A DNA stretch of 64,000 nucleotides, taken from the NCBI GenBank assembly GCA_016281605.1, contig JAEEJA010000095.1, positions 62,001 to 126,000 of the forward strand, written 5' to 3'. Of the stretch, positions 41,870 to 50,983 are shown one piece after another. A program made the translations under genes and the position numbers. This stretch comes from Lachnospiraceae bacterium. Its GTDB lineage: Bacteria > Bacillota > Clostridia > Lachnospirales > Lachnospiraceae. Within the stretch, counting starts at the first letter, position 1. The number at the start of each line of letters is the position of its first letter. The notes beneath the pieces were generated by a model, which had not been told where the DNA came from, did not search any database, and was given only the letters and a program-made list of their open reading frames with translations.

Positions 41870-44284
41870 TTAAATCCTATCTTTCATATTAAGGTTTTCA
41901 AGGTCGAAGCTTACCATGTCTACGCCCGGCTTAACTACATACAGATAATCATTTATATATAGTCCTCTTGAAGATTCAAATATATACTCATATGTAAGAG
42001 CTTTATTCTCTTTAGCGCTATACACTCTTACTCCGTCATAAGCCGAATTAGAATCATCCTTTGCTGAATTATCAATCTTTTCTTCATCAGACTTTACACC
42101 CTCATTCATTTCATCTTCTATTGCATCTTCGTCTATATAGTAAGGCTCATCTACATAGTACTCATCCTGCTCATAGCTGTTTCCGACATACTTAAGTCTG
42201 AGCTTAAAACCATCTTCCTTTGTATAGGAGTATAACAGATAATCTGCGCTACTGTTTCCTGATGCACTAAAGCCTATAAGATTCTTTTCTTGATCTATAA
42301 GGACACCATTCATATTTTCGCTAAGGAAATGAGCGAAAGTGTAGTTTCTGTCGACACACTTGTTGATTTCCTTAACATTGGTAGGATCGCTTACATCAAA
42401 CATTGATAGCTTGATACCTGTTGTTGGACCGCCGTTTTCATCGGAATCATAGCCTATTCCCAGTAAAAGTCCATCTCCAAACGGATGAAGGTAAGCTGAA
42501 AATCCGGGGATTTTTAATTGTCCTATAAGCTTTGGATTCATAGGGTCGGAAAGATCTACACTAAAGAGTGGATCGGTATTTAAATATGTCACAAAGTAAC
42601 CTGTGTCACCCATAAATCTTGCTGATTTGATTTCTTCTTTTCTTGCAATATTTTTAAGAGAGCTAACTACTTCAAGTCTCATGTTAAGGATATAAAGCTG
42701 ATTTGTTCTTACCCATGTTGAGTAATTTGTTTCCGTACTTACAAGTCTTAGATATCCATTATATTCATCCATGCTGTAATCATTGAGTATCTGTCCTACA
42801 CATTCACCTTCTGCCTCTAATGCAAATTTTCCATCTTTATATGCTATTCTCTGAATAATAGTCTTTGTCTTGCTTCTGACACTTTCATCCCATATTGAGT
42901 AAAACTTATCGATTATATTTCCCTTTTTGTCATAATAATCAATCTTATAATCCACAAGATAAATATTTGATGCACTTACATACTCCGATGCATTGCCACC
43001 AAGAACTGCTAAGGTATCTACCTGCTTCGGCTCACCCTCAAGCTTATAAGATGATATAACTGTGTAAATTTGAGACTTTACATATGGGTGAACTATCACG
43101 CAGCCCTCATCCACAATTTTATCATTTACCTTTGGGATGAAGGTTTCTTTTTCTTCAAACTTAGGTTTCTTCTCGTAGTTATACATATTCTTTTCAGAAA
43201 ATGTATAGAGAACACCGTCAGCTATCCTTGAACTCTTATATGCACCATCCTGCTTAAATGTCTCAATCTTCTTTGGTTCCTGTCTGTTTGATATATCATA
43301 GATAACTATAGCGGTAGTATCATATCCGTAACCATAACCATAATCAATTACATAGAATTTCTTTTTTCTTCCATCTTCTGATGTTTCTACATTCGAATAA
43401 TTACCGACAAATATGAGCATATCTCCCCTGACATACATATCGGTTACATATATTCCATCATCCATTATACCTGTTTCGGACACAACCTCAAGTTCTCCGT
43501 CATTAGCCTTTGTAATAGTAAATTCTGATTTGTGCTGATTATAAGAATAAATATAATTTCCGTCAGTCTTTACCTTATCTCCCTCATCAACGCCTTCTGT
43601 TCTGGTATTTGTCTCAGAGTACTCGTTTGATCTTGAGTCGTCAGTAGAGGCTAATGCATTTTTCTCTGCACTGTAGCTTTGTGTTGTCTCGCCTTCTGCT
43701 GCACCATCAACAGCTGTGTCATTTACAGCATTGTTTGCAGATTCAGATATTGCAACATTTCCGTTGGTTTTAAAACTTTCCTCTGTTTCTTTATAAAAGC
43801 TGTTTATGGCATCAAATGCTTTTTTATAATTATCACCTTCGGTTGCATACTTGATTCCGATGGTATCTATGTTATTCTTTTCAATATTCTTTGGATTATC
43901 AGTGATTCGCTTCTGATTCATGCTTACTCCAAAGACAGCAAGTCCTCCGATTATAACCACCAAGCAAGCTACACTTACAAGCCCCTTAGTACTCTTCATA
44001 AAGTTAAGGATTTTACTGTTTCTTTGCTTATGAGGAACTGATTCTAACGAATTTACAGGCGGTGTAACTGTTGCTTTAGTATTTTCAAACTCTCCTGCTT
44101 CCTGCTTTCTTCTGAGCATGTCCTCTATTGCACCGGGCTTAAGAGAATCCGGAACCTCCACTCCATCATTCATCTTGTCCCATAAACCGGACTGCATTGC
44201 TTCTTTTTTTTCATTTTCCATACCTATATTTTCATTTATATTATCAGCATTATTGGTTTTATCGAATCTATCGTCCATAGCCAT
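41870..44284 (-). CDS. Membrane-anchored beta-propeller protein, likely anti-sigma partner
   Basis: An 804-residue protein with a cytoplasmic N-terminus (about 1-100), a single membrane segment near 105-125 (GLVSVACLVVIIGGLAVFG) and a large external part. The external part matches the C-terminal beta-propeller family (YSETNTRTEGVDEGDKVKTD, ARFMGDTGYFVTYLNTDPLF, LIGQLKIPGFSAYLHPFGDG). The N-terminal VEVPDSLKPGAIEDMLRRK resembles sigma-binding tails in such pairs. It starts 18 bases after the ECF sigma gene, so it probably holds that sigma factor at the membrane and senses an outside signal. The acidic C-terminal stretch (about 735-755) is low complexity. Confidence 0.82.
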   Translation of the reverse strand: MAMDDRFDKTNNADNINENIGMENEKKEAMQSGLWDKMNDGVEVPDSLKPGAIEDMLRRKQEAGEFENTKATVTPPVNSLESVPHKQRNSKILNFMKSTKGLVSVACLVVIIGGLAVFGVSMNQKRITDNPKNIEKNNIDTIGIKYATEGDNYKKAFDAINSFYKETEESFKTNGNVAISESANNAVNDTAVDGAAEGETTQSYSAEKNALASTDDSRSNEYSETNTRTEGVDEGDKVKTDGNYIYSYNQHKSEFTITKANDGELEVVSETGIMDDGIYVTDMYVRGDMLIFVGNYSNVETSEDGRKKKFYVIDYGYGYGYDTTAIVIYDISNRQEPKKIETFKQDGAYKSSRIADGVLYTFSEKNMYNYEKKPKFEEKETFIPKVNDKIVDEGCVIVHPYVKSQIYTVISSYKLEGEPKQVDTLAVLGGNASEYVSASNIYLVDYKIDYYDKKGNIIDKFYSIWDESVRSKTKTIIQRIAYKDGKFALEAEGECVGQILNDYSMDEYNGYLRLVSTETNYSTWVRTNQLYILNMRLEVVSSLKNIARKEEIKSARFMGDTGYFVTYLNTDPLFSVDLSDPMNPKLIGQLKIPGFSAYLHPFGDGLLLGIGYDSDENGGPTTGIKLSMFDVSDPTNVKEINKCVDRNYTFAHFLSENMNGVLIDQEKNLIGFSASGNSSADYLLYSYTKEDGFKLRLKYVGNSYEQDEYYVDEPYYIDEDAIEDEMNEGVKSDEEKIDNSAKDDSNSAYDGVRVYSAKENKALTYEYIFESSRGLYINDYLYVVKPGVDMVSFDLENLNMKDRI

Positions 44285-44302
44285 ACCTCACTTTCTAAAA
44301 AT

Positions 44303-44845
44303 TCACTCATCCTTGATAGCCTCTGCCATCTTTTGCAATGAGCGGCTGTATCTGGATCGTACTGTGGCTCTGTTGAGCTGAAGTTCCTCGGATATTTCCT
44401 TACTGGTGTAACCTCCATAAACAACCATAGTTACTATCAGTCTGTCCTCGGGCGAAATTACATTAAATGCTTTTTCAAGGAGTGCACGGTTTACAATCTC
44501 TCCTTCAACATCTGCATCAGAACTTACCTGAACTGCCATGTCTTCTACACTATCATTCATAAATAAATTTCTTTGATTTACGTATTCTCTTATCTTAGCC
44601 TTACATTTATTGGATAATATGCGGAATATCCAGCCTCGAAATGCTGTTTCGTCTCTAAGACCTGCCATCCCCGTATACGCCTCAATTACGGTTTCACTCA
44701 CTGTGTCCTCAGCGTCTTCCTTGTTTCCGAGTGAAAAGAGTGCCATCTTATACAAATCCTCATATACCATCTCGTACAGACAAGCAAATGCATGAGGGTC
44801 GCTTTGCTTTGCTTTCATAACCAAAGCAGACATTTCTTCAGCCAT
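44303..44845 (-). CDS. ECF-type RNA polymerase sigma factor
   Basis: A 180-residue sigma-70 family protein with region 2 (YEDLYKMALFSLGNKEDAED and AFRGWIFRILSNKCKAKIR, about 30-95). A short linker precedes region 4 (EDRLIVTMVVYGGYTSKEISEELQLNRATVRSRYSRSLQ, in two parts at about 127-170). There is no region 1 or 3, as expected of extracytoplasmic function sigma factors. AAGGGGGAATAG precedes the ATG. It is followed by the beta-propeller membrane protein gene, which probably regulates it. The target promoters are not evident in the window. Confidence 0.9.
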   Translation of the reverse strand: MAEEMSALVMKAKQSDPHAFACLYEMVYEDLYKMALFSLGNKEDAEDTVSETVIEAYTGMAGLRDETAFRGWIFRILSNKCKAKIREYVNQRNLFMNDSVEDMAVQVSSDADVEGEIVNRALLEKAFNVISPEDRLIVTMVVYGGYTSKEISEELQLNRATVRSRYSRSLQKMAEAIKDE

Positions 44846-44973
44846 TATTCTATTCCCCCTTTCTTTTTTTCATCCTTAAAATCAAACCTGGTTTGTTTTA
44901 TCAAACTATTACGTCTTCTGTTTAATAAGTGTAAAAAACATATGAAAGTGTTGCATGAATTTTAAAAAAATTT

Positions 44974-46125
44974 TTATTTTATGATAATCGGACTTTTATA
45001 TTCACCTTCAAAATCAGCTAAACCTTTGATTCTTGCCAGATTTGTGTACATTTCTCCGGCATTTATGTCCTGTATTATCATCTGTCTTGCGAGTAATATC
45101 TTTTTCTTTTCTTCACTTAAATTGTTTCCTCTTATCTCTTCTTCAGTAGATGTAAGATAATCAGATACTTTCGTTACTATTCGGATATTTGATTCTTTTA
45201 AAAGATGAGTTGCAGATGAATATGCTCCTAACAGTCTTACAGCTTCTATCTTAACAAGGTCTTTTGCATCCCTAAGTCCTGTAAGTTCATCCTCTGTCTT
45301 TTTGATTCCGAGTGCAATGTGAAGAAGCGCTCTGCTTACTCTGGTATAAGTATACTGCTTAACCTTTACTCTTTGTATAAAATCCTTAAAGCCCTTAAAC
45401 TCCGGAAACTCTGCGATTATTCTCCCTGCAATCCCCTCTGTTACTTCACTGAAGGTACATAGCTTTTCACTTATACTTTCTCCTTCATCTATTATGCTTT
45501 TAATAGCTATGTAAAGCGCTTCATCCAGAATTGATTCATCGACTTTTAGTATTCCTCTCTTCTCTAAAACATCTATCGGAAGATAATTCCGACAGTCAGA
45601 ATTGCATATCATATCTCTTATATTGCTTGCACTCTCTATACTCTCTCCGCTAATTCTTTCTATGGGAACGCACTTTATGTCTGATTTTAGTTGATTCAAG
45701 GCTTCCTTATACAGAGTCGCCAATATATCGTTGGGAGCTAAGTAGGTTTTCTTATCTTTTTGATTTATATCTGTTATAGGATCATTTTCCAATATATCTT
45801 TATCTTCCACGCCAAAGCAAAGATAGTCGATGAATCCAAGTTTTTTAGTAATCAAGACTCCGGCATACGAAAAAAACGGGGCAGATGCCGATGCGTATCT
45901 AACCGGAATTTCTAAAACCATATCAGCTCCGTGTCTTAATGCCATCTCTGCCCTACTCCACTTATCTGTTATTGCAGGAGCACCTCTTTGGACGTAATCA
46001 CCACTCATTATCACTACGAGGTGCTCTGCTCCTGTTATTTCTTTTGCTTTTCTTACTATATACTCATGTCCGTTATGAAAGGGATTAAACTCCGCAATCA
46101 AAGCTGCTACACTCATATTTTTCAA
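44974..46125 (-). CDS. tmcAL: tRNA(Met) cytidine acetate ligase
   Basis: The 383-residue enzyme activates acetate with ATP and makes N4-acetylcytidine at the wobble base of elongator tRNA-Met. It opens with ALIAEFNPFHNGHEYIVRKA (HxGH nucleotidyltransferase motif), then VIMSGDYVQRGAPAITDKWSRAEMAL and LEIPVRYASASAPFFSYAGV. All are typical of the YlbM/TmcAL family. The frame starts at a TTG whose first base overlaps the stop of the transglutaminase gene (TTGA, four-base overlap), with AAGGG upstream, pointing to coupling. An ATG three codons later is the alternative. Confidence 0.92.
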   Translation of the reverse strand: MKNMSVAALIAEFNPFHNGHEYIVRKAKEITGAEHLVVIMSGDYVQRGAPAITDKWSRAEMALRHGADMVLEIPVRYASASAPFFSYAGVLITKKLGFIDYLCFGVEDKDILENDPITDINQKDKKTYLAPNDILATLYKEALNQLKSDIKCVPIERISGESIESASNIRDMICNSDCRNYLPIDVLEKRGILKVDESILDEALYIAIKSIIDEGESISEKLCTFSEVTEGIAGRIIAEFPEFKGFKDFIQRVKVKQYTYTRVSRALLHIALGIKKTEDELTGLRDAKDLVKIEAVRLLGAYSSATHLLKESNIRIVTKVSDYLTSTEEEIRGNNLSEEKKKILLARQMIIQDINAGEMYTNLARIKGLADFEGEYKSPIIIK

Positions 46126-48557
46126 CTTTTTCCCTTCTTTTTCAAGCCTTCTAATACCTTTTCAAATTCTTCTTTTGTTATAATCCTATCTGAAAAACCG
46201 GCTCTCTCTAATATCTTTATGTACTCTTCGAGTTCCTCAGAGCTTATATTTATGTATCCTTTGGCTGCCATGTAGCGAAGCTGAGTATTGTAATTAATAT
46301 GCTCATATATACTGTCTTCCTTATTCGCAAAGCGTTCCCTTCTTTTTATGCCCTTCAAAAGAGAATTATACTTTATAACAAGCTTATCGCTATAATTAGC
46401 TTTTCTGTATATATATCCGGCTACTACGCTTCTTGCAACCGGACGAAGCAGGAAGAAAAGAACTATGAGACCTATAATACCCATAATCACATACAGTACA
46501 TTCATAACTGTAGTCATCTTTACAGGAAGTCTAAAGTTAAAGCCTCCTCCGTCTCCATCATTTCCCTCACTGCTTCTGTTCTCTCTTGCCCTCTGAAGTG
46601 CGGTCCAGAAGTCATCCAAGGTCTGTTCGTCAGTAACCGAAGGAGTAACCTCAGCTATAGTCCAGCCCTTGCCTTCTAAGTAAACCTCAACCCATGCATG
46701 AGCATTGGCATCCGAAGCCGGCACCTTAACATAAGCGGTTTCTCCAAGTTCGGAGTATCCCTGATAATAATCAGAAAACTTCTTATTCTCCTCTATTTCA
46801 CCTTCCATTACTACATCATCGTAAGGAATCGCATATCCCTCACAATACCTTGCAGGAATTCCGTAATACCTAAAAATCAGAGTTGCGGCTGATGCAAAAT
46901 GAGCGCAATACCCTTTTTTATTGGTAGCTAAAAACCAGTTTACGAAATCATCTCTGTAATTTATACCCGGTCTTGTGGTATACGGTATATTTTCCTGATA
47001 ATAATTTATAAGGAGTTCAATGTTTTCTTCTGCTGTATTATCTCTCGAAAGTCCGGCCTGCTCTCCAAACTGGGCAACTATATCCTTATTATCATCCGGA
47101 ACCTTAAGGTATCCCGAATCAGTCCTATAATCCTCTATAGTATACTCAGTATCCGCCTGCTTCGGGAAATAAGTGTACTCTCTTGGGTTTCTAAATGTAA
47201 GGCGTGTACTCTCGTCATAGGAGTAGTAAGGCAGATATCCACCGATATTTCCGGCCTTGTTGTTGATAGTCATCTTACCCTTTGCACTATACTCTCCACC
47301 GTTCTCATAAAGCTTTTCTAGAGCCTTAGCCTCGTGCTCATTTTGCTCGGAAGGCTTCTCGAAATCAGTGGTCTGAGTCCATCTGTTCTGGAAAGGAATA
47401 TACTCCCTGCCTATAAAATTCTTTATGTAAAGGGTGTCATAGCTGTAAGGCGTAAATTCTACTTCTATATCAGTCTGATAATCAAAGGTAAGAGTACCCA
47501 CGCCGCCGAGACGACCACTGCTTAATCCACCTGAATTTTCATAATAGTTAAATACACTGCCAACGCCGAGTAACAACACATTTCCCATTATTTCTACCGT
47601 CGCCTGTTTAAATGGGTTTTCTTCGTGTCTCTTTTGAAATGTATCTTTAGGGGATATAAGATTGGCAATTAATATAACAACTGTCGTAAATAAAAGCAGA
47701 ACTCCTTGCATCTGCCCCAATGCCTTAAAATCATTACCATACTTTAATACTTTTATATTTTCATCTTCTTCTTTTTTGGTAAAAATCTTTTTTATCTTTA
47801 AGAACATCCTTCTGCGGAAGGAGGGTTTATCGTGATACTTATATATACTTTCACTTCTGTGAAGTATATGATGCTGTCCGGCTCTGATAACATAGGCCAT
47901 TATAAGACCGGCAACAACCATTATCATGTAAAGGAGATCAGGCTCAAGACCGATATAAAACGGAACAACATTGAAGAAAAATACAATAATCGTAGAAACC
48001 ATATATCTCATGGTTCTGGATATATAGTTATTAATAAATATATTGAAAACCACACATATAATGCATGCACAGACTGTAATTGCCGTATACCTGTCATCCA
48101 TACTTTCGGCAAATCTCTGCATACCCTCTGAATCAAAGTAGTTAGACATTTCTTCGTAGGAATCATTTAATATTGAGTTAAATCCACTACTTATATATGT
48201 CCTTACGGAGTAAGTAATTACTGCAAATATAGCGAAGAAAATCAGATAACCCACATTTTCGGTAAGATAACTATGATAGAGAAGTGAACAGAGAATGGCA
48301 GTCACAAAAGCTACTACATTGACGGCAATTTCGTTAAAATCGCAACCGACGCAGGATAGATAAGTTCCTATGGATCCCATGGACAGCAAATATACCATAA
48401 TGCCCTTTAAAAACATGGTAAGCAGACGGTTTTCCTTCAGGTCGTACATCGACTCATCTATGGCAATACCGTCACATATTTCTATTTCCTGTCTTCGGTT
48501 TCTGTATATTTCATAAAAGCCTCTTTTGGCTTTCTTTTTATCTTTATCTATAGCCAT
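46122..48557 (-). CDS. Transglutaminase-domain membrane protein (TgpA-like)
   Basis: An 811-residue protein with an N-terminal cluster of about seven membrane segments (about 50-300), an external core-like transglutaminase domain (about 500-640) and another membrane segment near 690. A cytoplasmic tail follows. Catalytic features are YCAHFASAATLIFRYYGIPAR (Cys), ANAHAWVEVYLEGKGW (His) and WTIAEVTPS, where Glu takes the place of the usual Asp as in many relatives. It belongs to the MoxR-DUF58-transglutaminase set, thought to help assemble or modify surface proteins. It overlaps tmcAL by four bases. Confidence 0.88.
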   Translation of the reverse strand: MAIDKDKKKAKRGFYEIYRNRRQEIEICDGIAIDESMYDLKENRLLTMFLKGIMVYLLSMGSIGTYLSCVGCDFNEIAVNVVAFVTAILCSLLYHSYLTENVGYLIFFAIFAVITYSVRTYISSGFNSILNDSYEEMSNYFDSEGMQRFAESMDDRYTAITVCACIICVVFNIFINNYISRTMRYMVSTIIVFFFNVVPFYIGLEPDLLYMIMVVAGLIMAYVIRAGQHHILHRSESIYKYHDKPSFRRRMFLKIKKIFTKKEEDENIKVLKYGNDFKALGQMQGVLLLFTTVVILIANLISPKDTFQKRHEENPFKQATVEIMGNVLLLGVGSVFNYYENSGGLSSGRLGGVGTLTFDYQTDIEVEFTPYSYDTLYIKNFIGREYIPFQNRWTQTTDFEKPSEQNEHEAKALEKLYENGGEYSAKGKMTINNKAGNIGGYLPYYSYDESTRLTFRNPREYTYFPKQADTEYTIEDYRTDSGYLKVPDDNKDIVAQFGEQAGLSRDNTAEENIELLINYYQENIPYTTRPGINYRDDFVNWFLATNKKGYCAHFASAATLIFRYYGIPARYCEGYAIPYDDVVMEGEIEENKKFSDYYQGYSELGETAYVKVPASDANAHAWVEVYLEGKGWTIAEVTPSVTDEQTLDDFWTALQRARENRSSEGNDGDGGGFNFRLPVKMTTVMNVLYVIMGIIGLIVLFFLLRPVARSVVAGYIYRKANYSDKLVIKYNSLLKGIKRRERFANKEDSIYEHINYNTQLRYMAAKGYINISSEELEEYIKILERAGFSDRIITKEEFEKVLEGLKKKGKS

Positions 48558-48589
48558 ACTAATCTCCGGTTTAATTTTGTATTTATAAC

Positions 48590-49633
48590 TTACATCAGCT
48601 CTCGAATCTCCACGCCTGCTTCACCCTCCATATATCCTACCTTTACAAATGCTCTTAACTCAGGGAATATACCCGGAAAGTGACGCAACACATCTTCAGA
48701 GTTTTCGTATATATGAACGTTATACATGTCGGCAAATGCTTCGTCAAGCTCTTCTAATTCAAGTAATCTTCTACACTCAAACTCTCCTAAGTCTTCGTTC
48801 CACCATATAAGTCTCACTACTACATTTTCACGTATAAGCCGCTTTACAAGTGCATAGGAAAGGCATACTACACTTTCAATGTTTTCTTTATAACCGTCCA
48901 GAGAAACAAAGAGAGCCATCTGCTCATTTGACATGCTTTCTCTCTCTTTTACCATAAGCACATCTCGCTTTGCAGAAAGCTTCCAATGGATATTCATAAG
49001 TTTATCCCCCGGAATATACTCTCTTACATCCGTAACATCTGAGAAATCATAGCCTCTCTTCTTAGTTTCCTCAACCTCGGTCATACCTTCGGATATATCA
49101 CTCATGCTACCCTTATACTCTTCCTCCGAAGCCGGAAGCACCAGAGTTTCAGCCTTTATATCAATCTTTCTCCTGACCTCCACAAATCCCAGAAAGTCAA
49201 GTAATCTGACGATTTCCACCCTATATCTGATATTACCACTCATACTGAGTTTCATGGGAATGTCCAATTCATACCGTGAATGTAATCTTACAGGCATGGA
49301 AAGTATAATAGTATCTTTATTTTGATAAAATGTATTCTCGCAGATTAGTGCTTCCTTAAGGTCAAGTGATACCATGTAAGTAGGATTATTTACTATAACT
49401 TTTAGGTAACTGAGCTCATATTTTCTGGTGGACTGCATGACACACTTAAGAGAAAACTCGAGCCTCCTGCTTACATATATCGTACTAGCGATAGAAAGAG
49501 GTGGCGCTATAGTCATAATTATAAGGAAAGCTAAAAACGTATAACTGTGAAAAAATATAAAGAACACAAGATTGACAATATAAAGTATTATATACATTAC
49601 CAATCTGCCCGGAAATATTTTTGTATATTTCAA
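48590..49633 (-). CDS. DUF58 domain protein (von Willebrand-like)
   Basis: The 347-residue protein has two N-terminal membrane segments (about 10-50), a middle beta-rich part, and the DUF58 core: RGYDFSDVTDVREYIPGDKLMNIHWKLSAKRD (in two pieces at about 190-222) and ALFVSLDGYKE. DUF58 proteins resemble vWA folds and work with MoxR ATPases. The start is a TTG at 49633 with GAGGAG ten bases upstream. Between it and moxR lies repeat copy B, which would be transcribed if the genes share a message. It is followed by the transglutaminase gene after 32 bases. Confidence 0.88.
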   Translation of the reverse strand: MKYTKIFPGRLVMYIILYIVNLVFFIFFHSYTFLAFLIIMTIAPPLSIASTIYVSRRLEFSLKCVMQSTRKYELSYLKVIVNNPTYMVSLDLKEALICENTFYQNKDTIILSMPVRLHSRYELDIPMKLSMSGNIRYRVEIVRLLDFLGFVEVRRKIDIKAETLVLPASEEEYKGSMSDISEGMTEVEETKKRGYDFSDVTDVREYIPGDKLMNIHWKLSAKRDVLMVKERESMSNEQMALFVSLDGYKENIESVVCLSYALVKRLIRENVVVRLIWWNEDLGEFECRRLLELEELDEAFADMYNVHIYENSEDVLRHFPGIFPELRAFVKVGYMEGEAGVEIRELM

Positions 49634-49698
49634 ATTGCCCTTACTCCTCTTTTTCCTTCATTTACTTTAAATGTTTTTAATTATTATAATTTACGTAT

Positions 49699-49758
49699 TG
49701 TCAATATCCGTACCCACTCTTTAGCTTAGAGGTGGGGGATTTCTCCGACTGAGTTAAA
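49699..49758 (-). repeat. Dispersed repeat element, copy B (inside the moxR operon)
   Basis: On the minus strand it reads TAACTCAGTCGGAGAAAT, then CCCAC and GTGGG arms (49733-49737 and 49714-49718) around CTCTAAGCTAAAGA, then a TTGACAA end. It is 31/35 identical to copy C over the core. It fills most of the gap between moxR and the DUF58 gene. Confidence 0.75.
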
Positions 49759-49764
49759 ACCTTA

Positions 49765-50694
49765 TCACCTAGGCAATTTCACTTGTTTTAACAATTCCTG
49801 CATGGCATTTTCCATGTTCATGCCTTGTGTTCTGGCTCTCTGACTTATCTTTACTCTGTGCCCAAGAGCATCTTTTGTAACACTTTGAACATCCTCAGCA
49901 GTAACAAAATCTCTACCACCTATCACCGCCATCGCCTTTGCCATCTTGAGCATGGCTATGGTTCCACGAGGACTCGCTCCTGCGCTAAACATCTCATTGT
50001 TTCTGGTTTCTTCAACTATGGAAACTATATACTCATATATTTCATCTTTAACATACATATCGTTGGTATACTGTCTTATTTCCTTAAGTTCATCAAGTGT
50101 AATCACGCTTTGAACGTGCTCTACAGGGTTAGACGCATTGCCCTTAAGTATCTGTATGGCATCAAAATGTGACGGATATCCCATGGAAAGACAAATCATG
50201 AAACGGTCGAGCTGCGATTCCGGAAGCATCTGTGTTCCAGAAGAACCATAAGGATTTTCGGTAGCTATTACCACAAATGGATCGGGAAGAGGTCTGGTAA
50301 CGCCGTCAACTGTGGCATGCGCTTCCTCCATAACCTCCAGAAGTGCCGACTGAGTCTTTGGTGAAGTACGATTTATCTCGTCAGCTAAGAACAGATTACA
50401 AAAAACCGTACCCGGTCTGTACTCAAACTCCTGAGTTGCATTGTTATACATGGAAAATCCAAGGATATCGCTAGGAAGAACATCGGGAGTGAACTGCACT
50501 CTCTTATAATCCAAGGAAAGAGTCTTTGCAAATGTGGTTGCAAGGGTAGTCTTTCCTACTCCCGGAATATCCTCCATAAGGATATGTCCACCTGCTATCA
50601 TACCGGCAAGAACCTTCTCAACTACGTACTCCTTGCCCTTAATAACAGTATTTACATTATCGATAACTATTCGTAACTTGTCTGCATATGCCAT
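49765..50694 (-). CDS. MoxR-family AAA+ ATPase
   Basis: The 309-residue ATPase carries Walker A GHILMEDIPGVGKTTLATTF (about 34-53), LPSDILGFSMY, Walker B CNLFLADEINRTSPKTQSALLE, sensor 1 VIATENP and sensor 2 ASPRGTIAMLKMAKAMA. MoxR ATPases act as chaperones for vWA-type partners, and the DUF58 gene follows. The whole set is moxR-DUF58-transglutaminase-tmcAL. Upstream is repeat copy D, so the promoter lies either within or just beyond that element. Confidence 0.92.
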   Translation of the reverse strand: MAYADKLRIVIDNVNTVIKGKEYVVEKVLAGMIAGGHILMEDIPGVGKTTLATTFAKTLSLDYKRVQFTPDVLPSDILGFSMYNNATQEFEYRPGTVFCNLFLADEINRTSPKTQSALLEVMEEAHATVDGVTRPLPDPFVVIATENPYGSSGTQMLPESQLDRFMICLSMGYPSHFDAIQILKGNASNPVEHVQSVITLDELKEIRQYTNDMYVKDEIYEYIVSIVEETRNNEMFSAGASPRGTIAMLKMAKAMAVIGGRDFVTAEDVQSVTKDALGHRVKISQRARTQGMNMENAMQELLKQVKLPR

Positions 50695-50790
50695 ATAAAT
50701 TTCCCCGTTTCTTTATTTTATGATTTATAGTATTTAATTTTTCCCTTATATATGTATAATACTAATAAGATATGGTCTGTATTACATTGA

Positions 50791-50919
50791 TTTAACTCAG
50801 TCGGGGTTCAAGCCCCGACTGAGTTAAAAAGCTCCGCGAGGATGCACACGGATTCGGATAGGTAAATGTCTGCTAAAGCAGACCCGAATCCGGCGCGCAA
50901 GACTCGCAAGCGAGTCTTG
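50791..50919 (+). repeat. Dispersed repeat element, copy D (three-hairpin structure)
   Basis: Three strong inverted repeats occur in 129 bases. First is TTTAACTCAGTCGGGG with its complement (50791-50806/50813-50828, loop TTCAAG). Second is CGGATTCGG/CCGAATCCG (50849-50857/50884-50892) enclosing GTCTGC-TAAA-GCAGAC. Third is CAAGACTCG-CAAG-CGAGTCTTG (50898-50919). It lies between lysR and moxR. The parts recur in copies A and C. Confidence 0.8.
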
Positions 50920-50983
50920 ACATAAAAACGATTATAGATGATAAAATTGTATGATTAAAATATGTTTATTATGTGTATTTGTC

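Noticed and set aside
50791-50828. tRNA or tRNA fragment (GGTTCAAG in a GC-rich stem)
   Set aside because: Only a T-arm-like hairpin with a six-base loop is present; no acceptor, D or anticodon arm can be folded around it.
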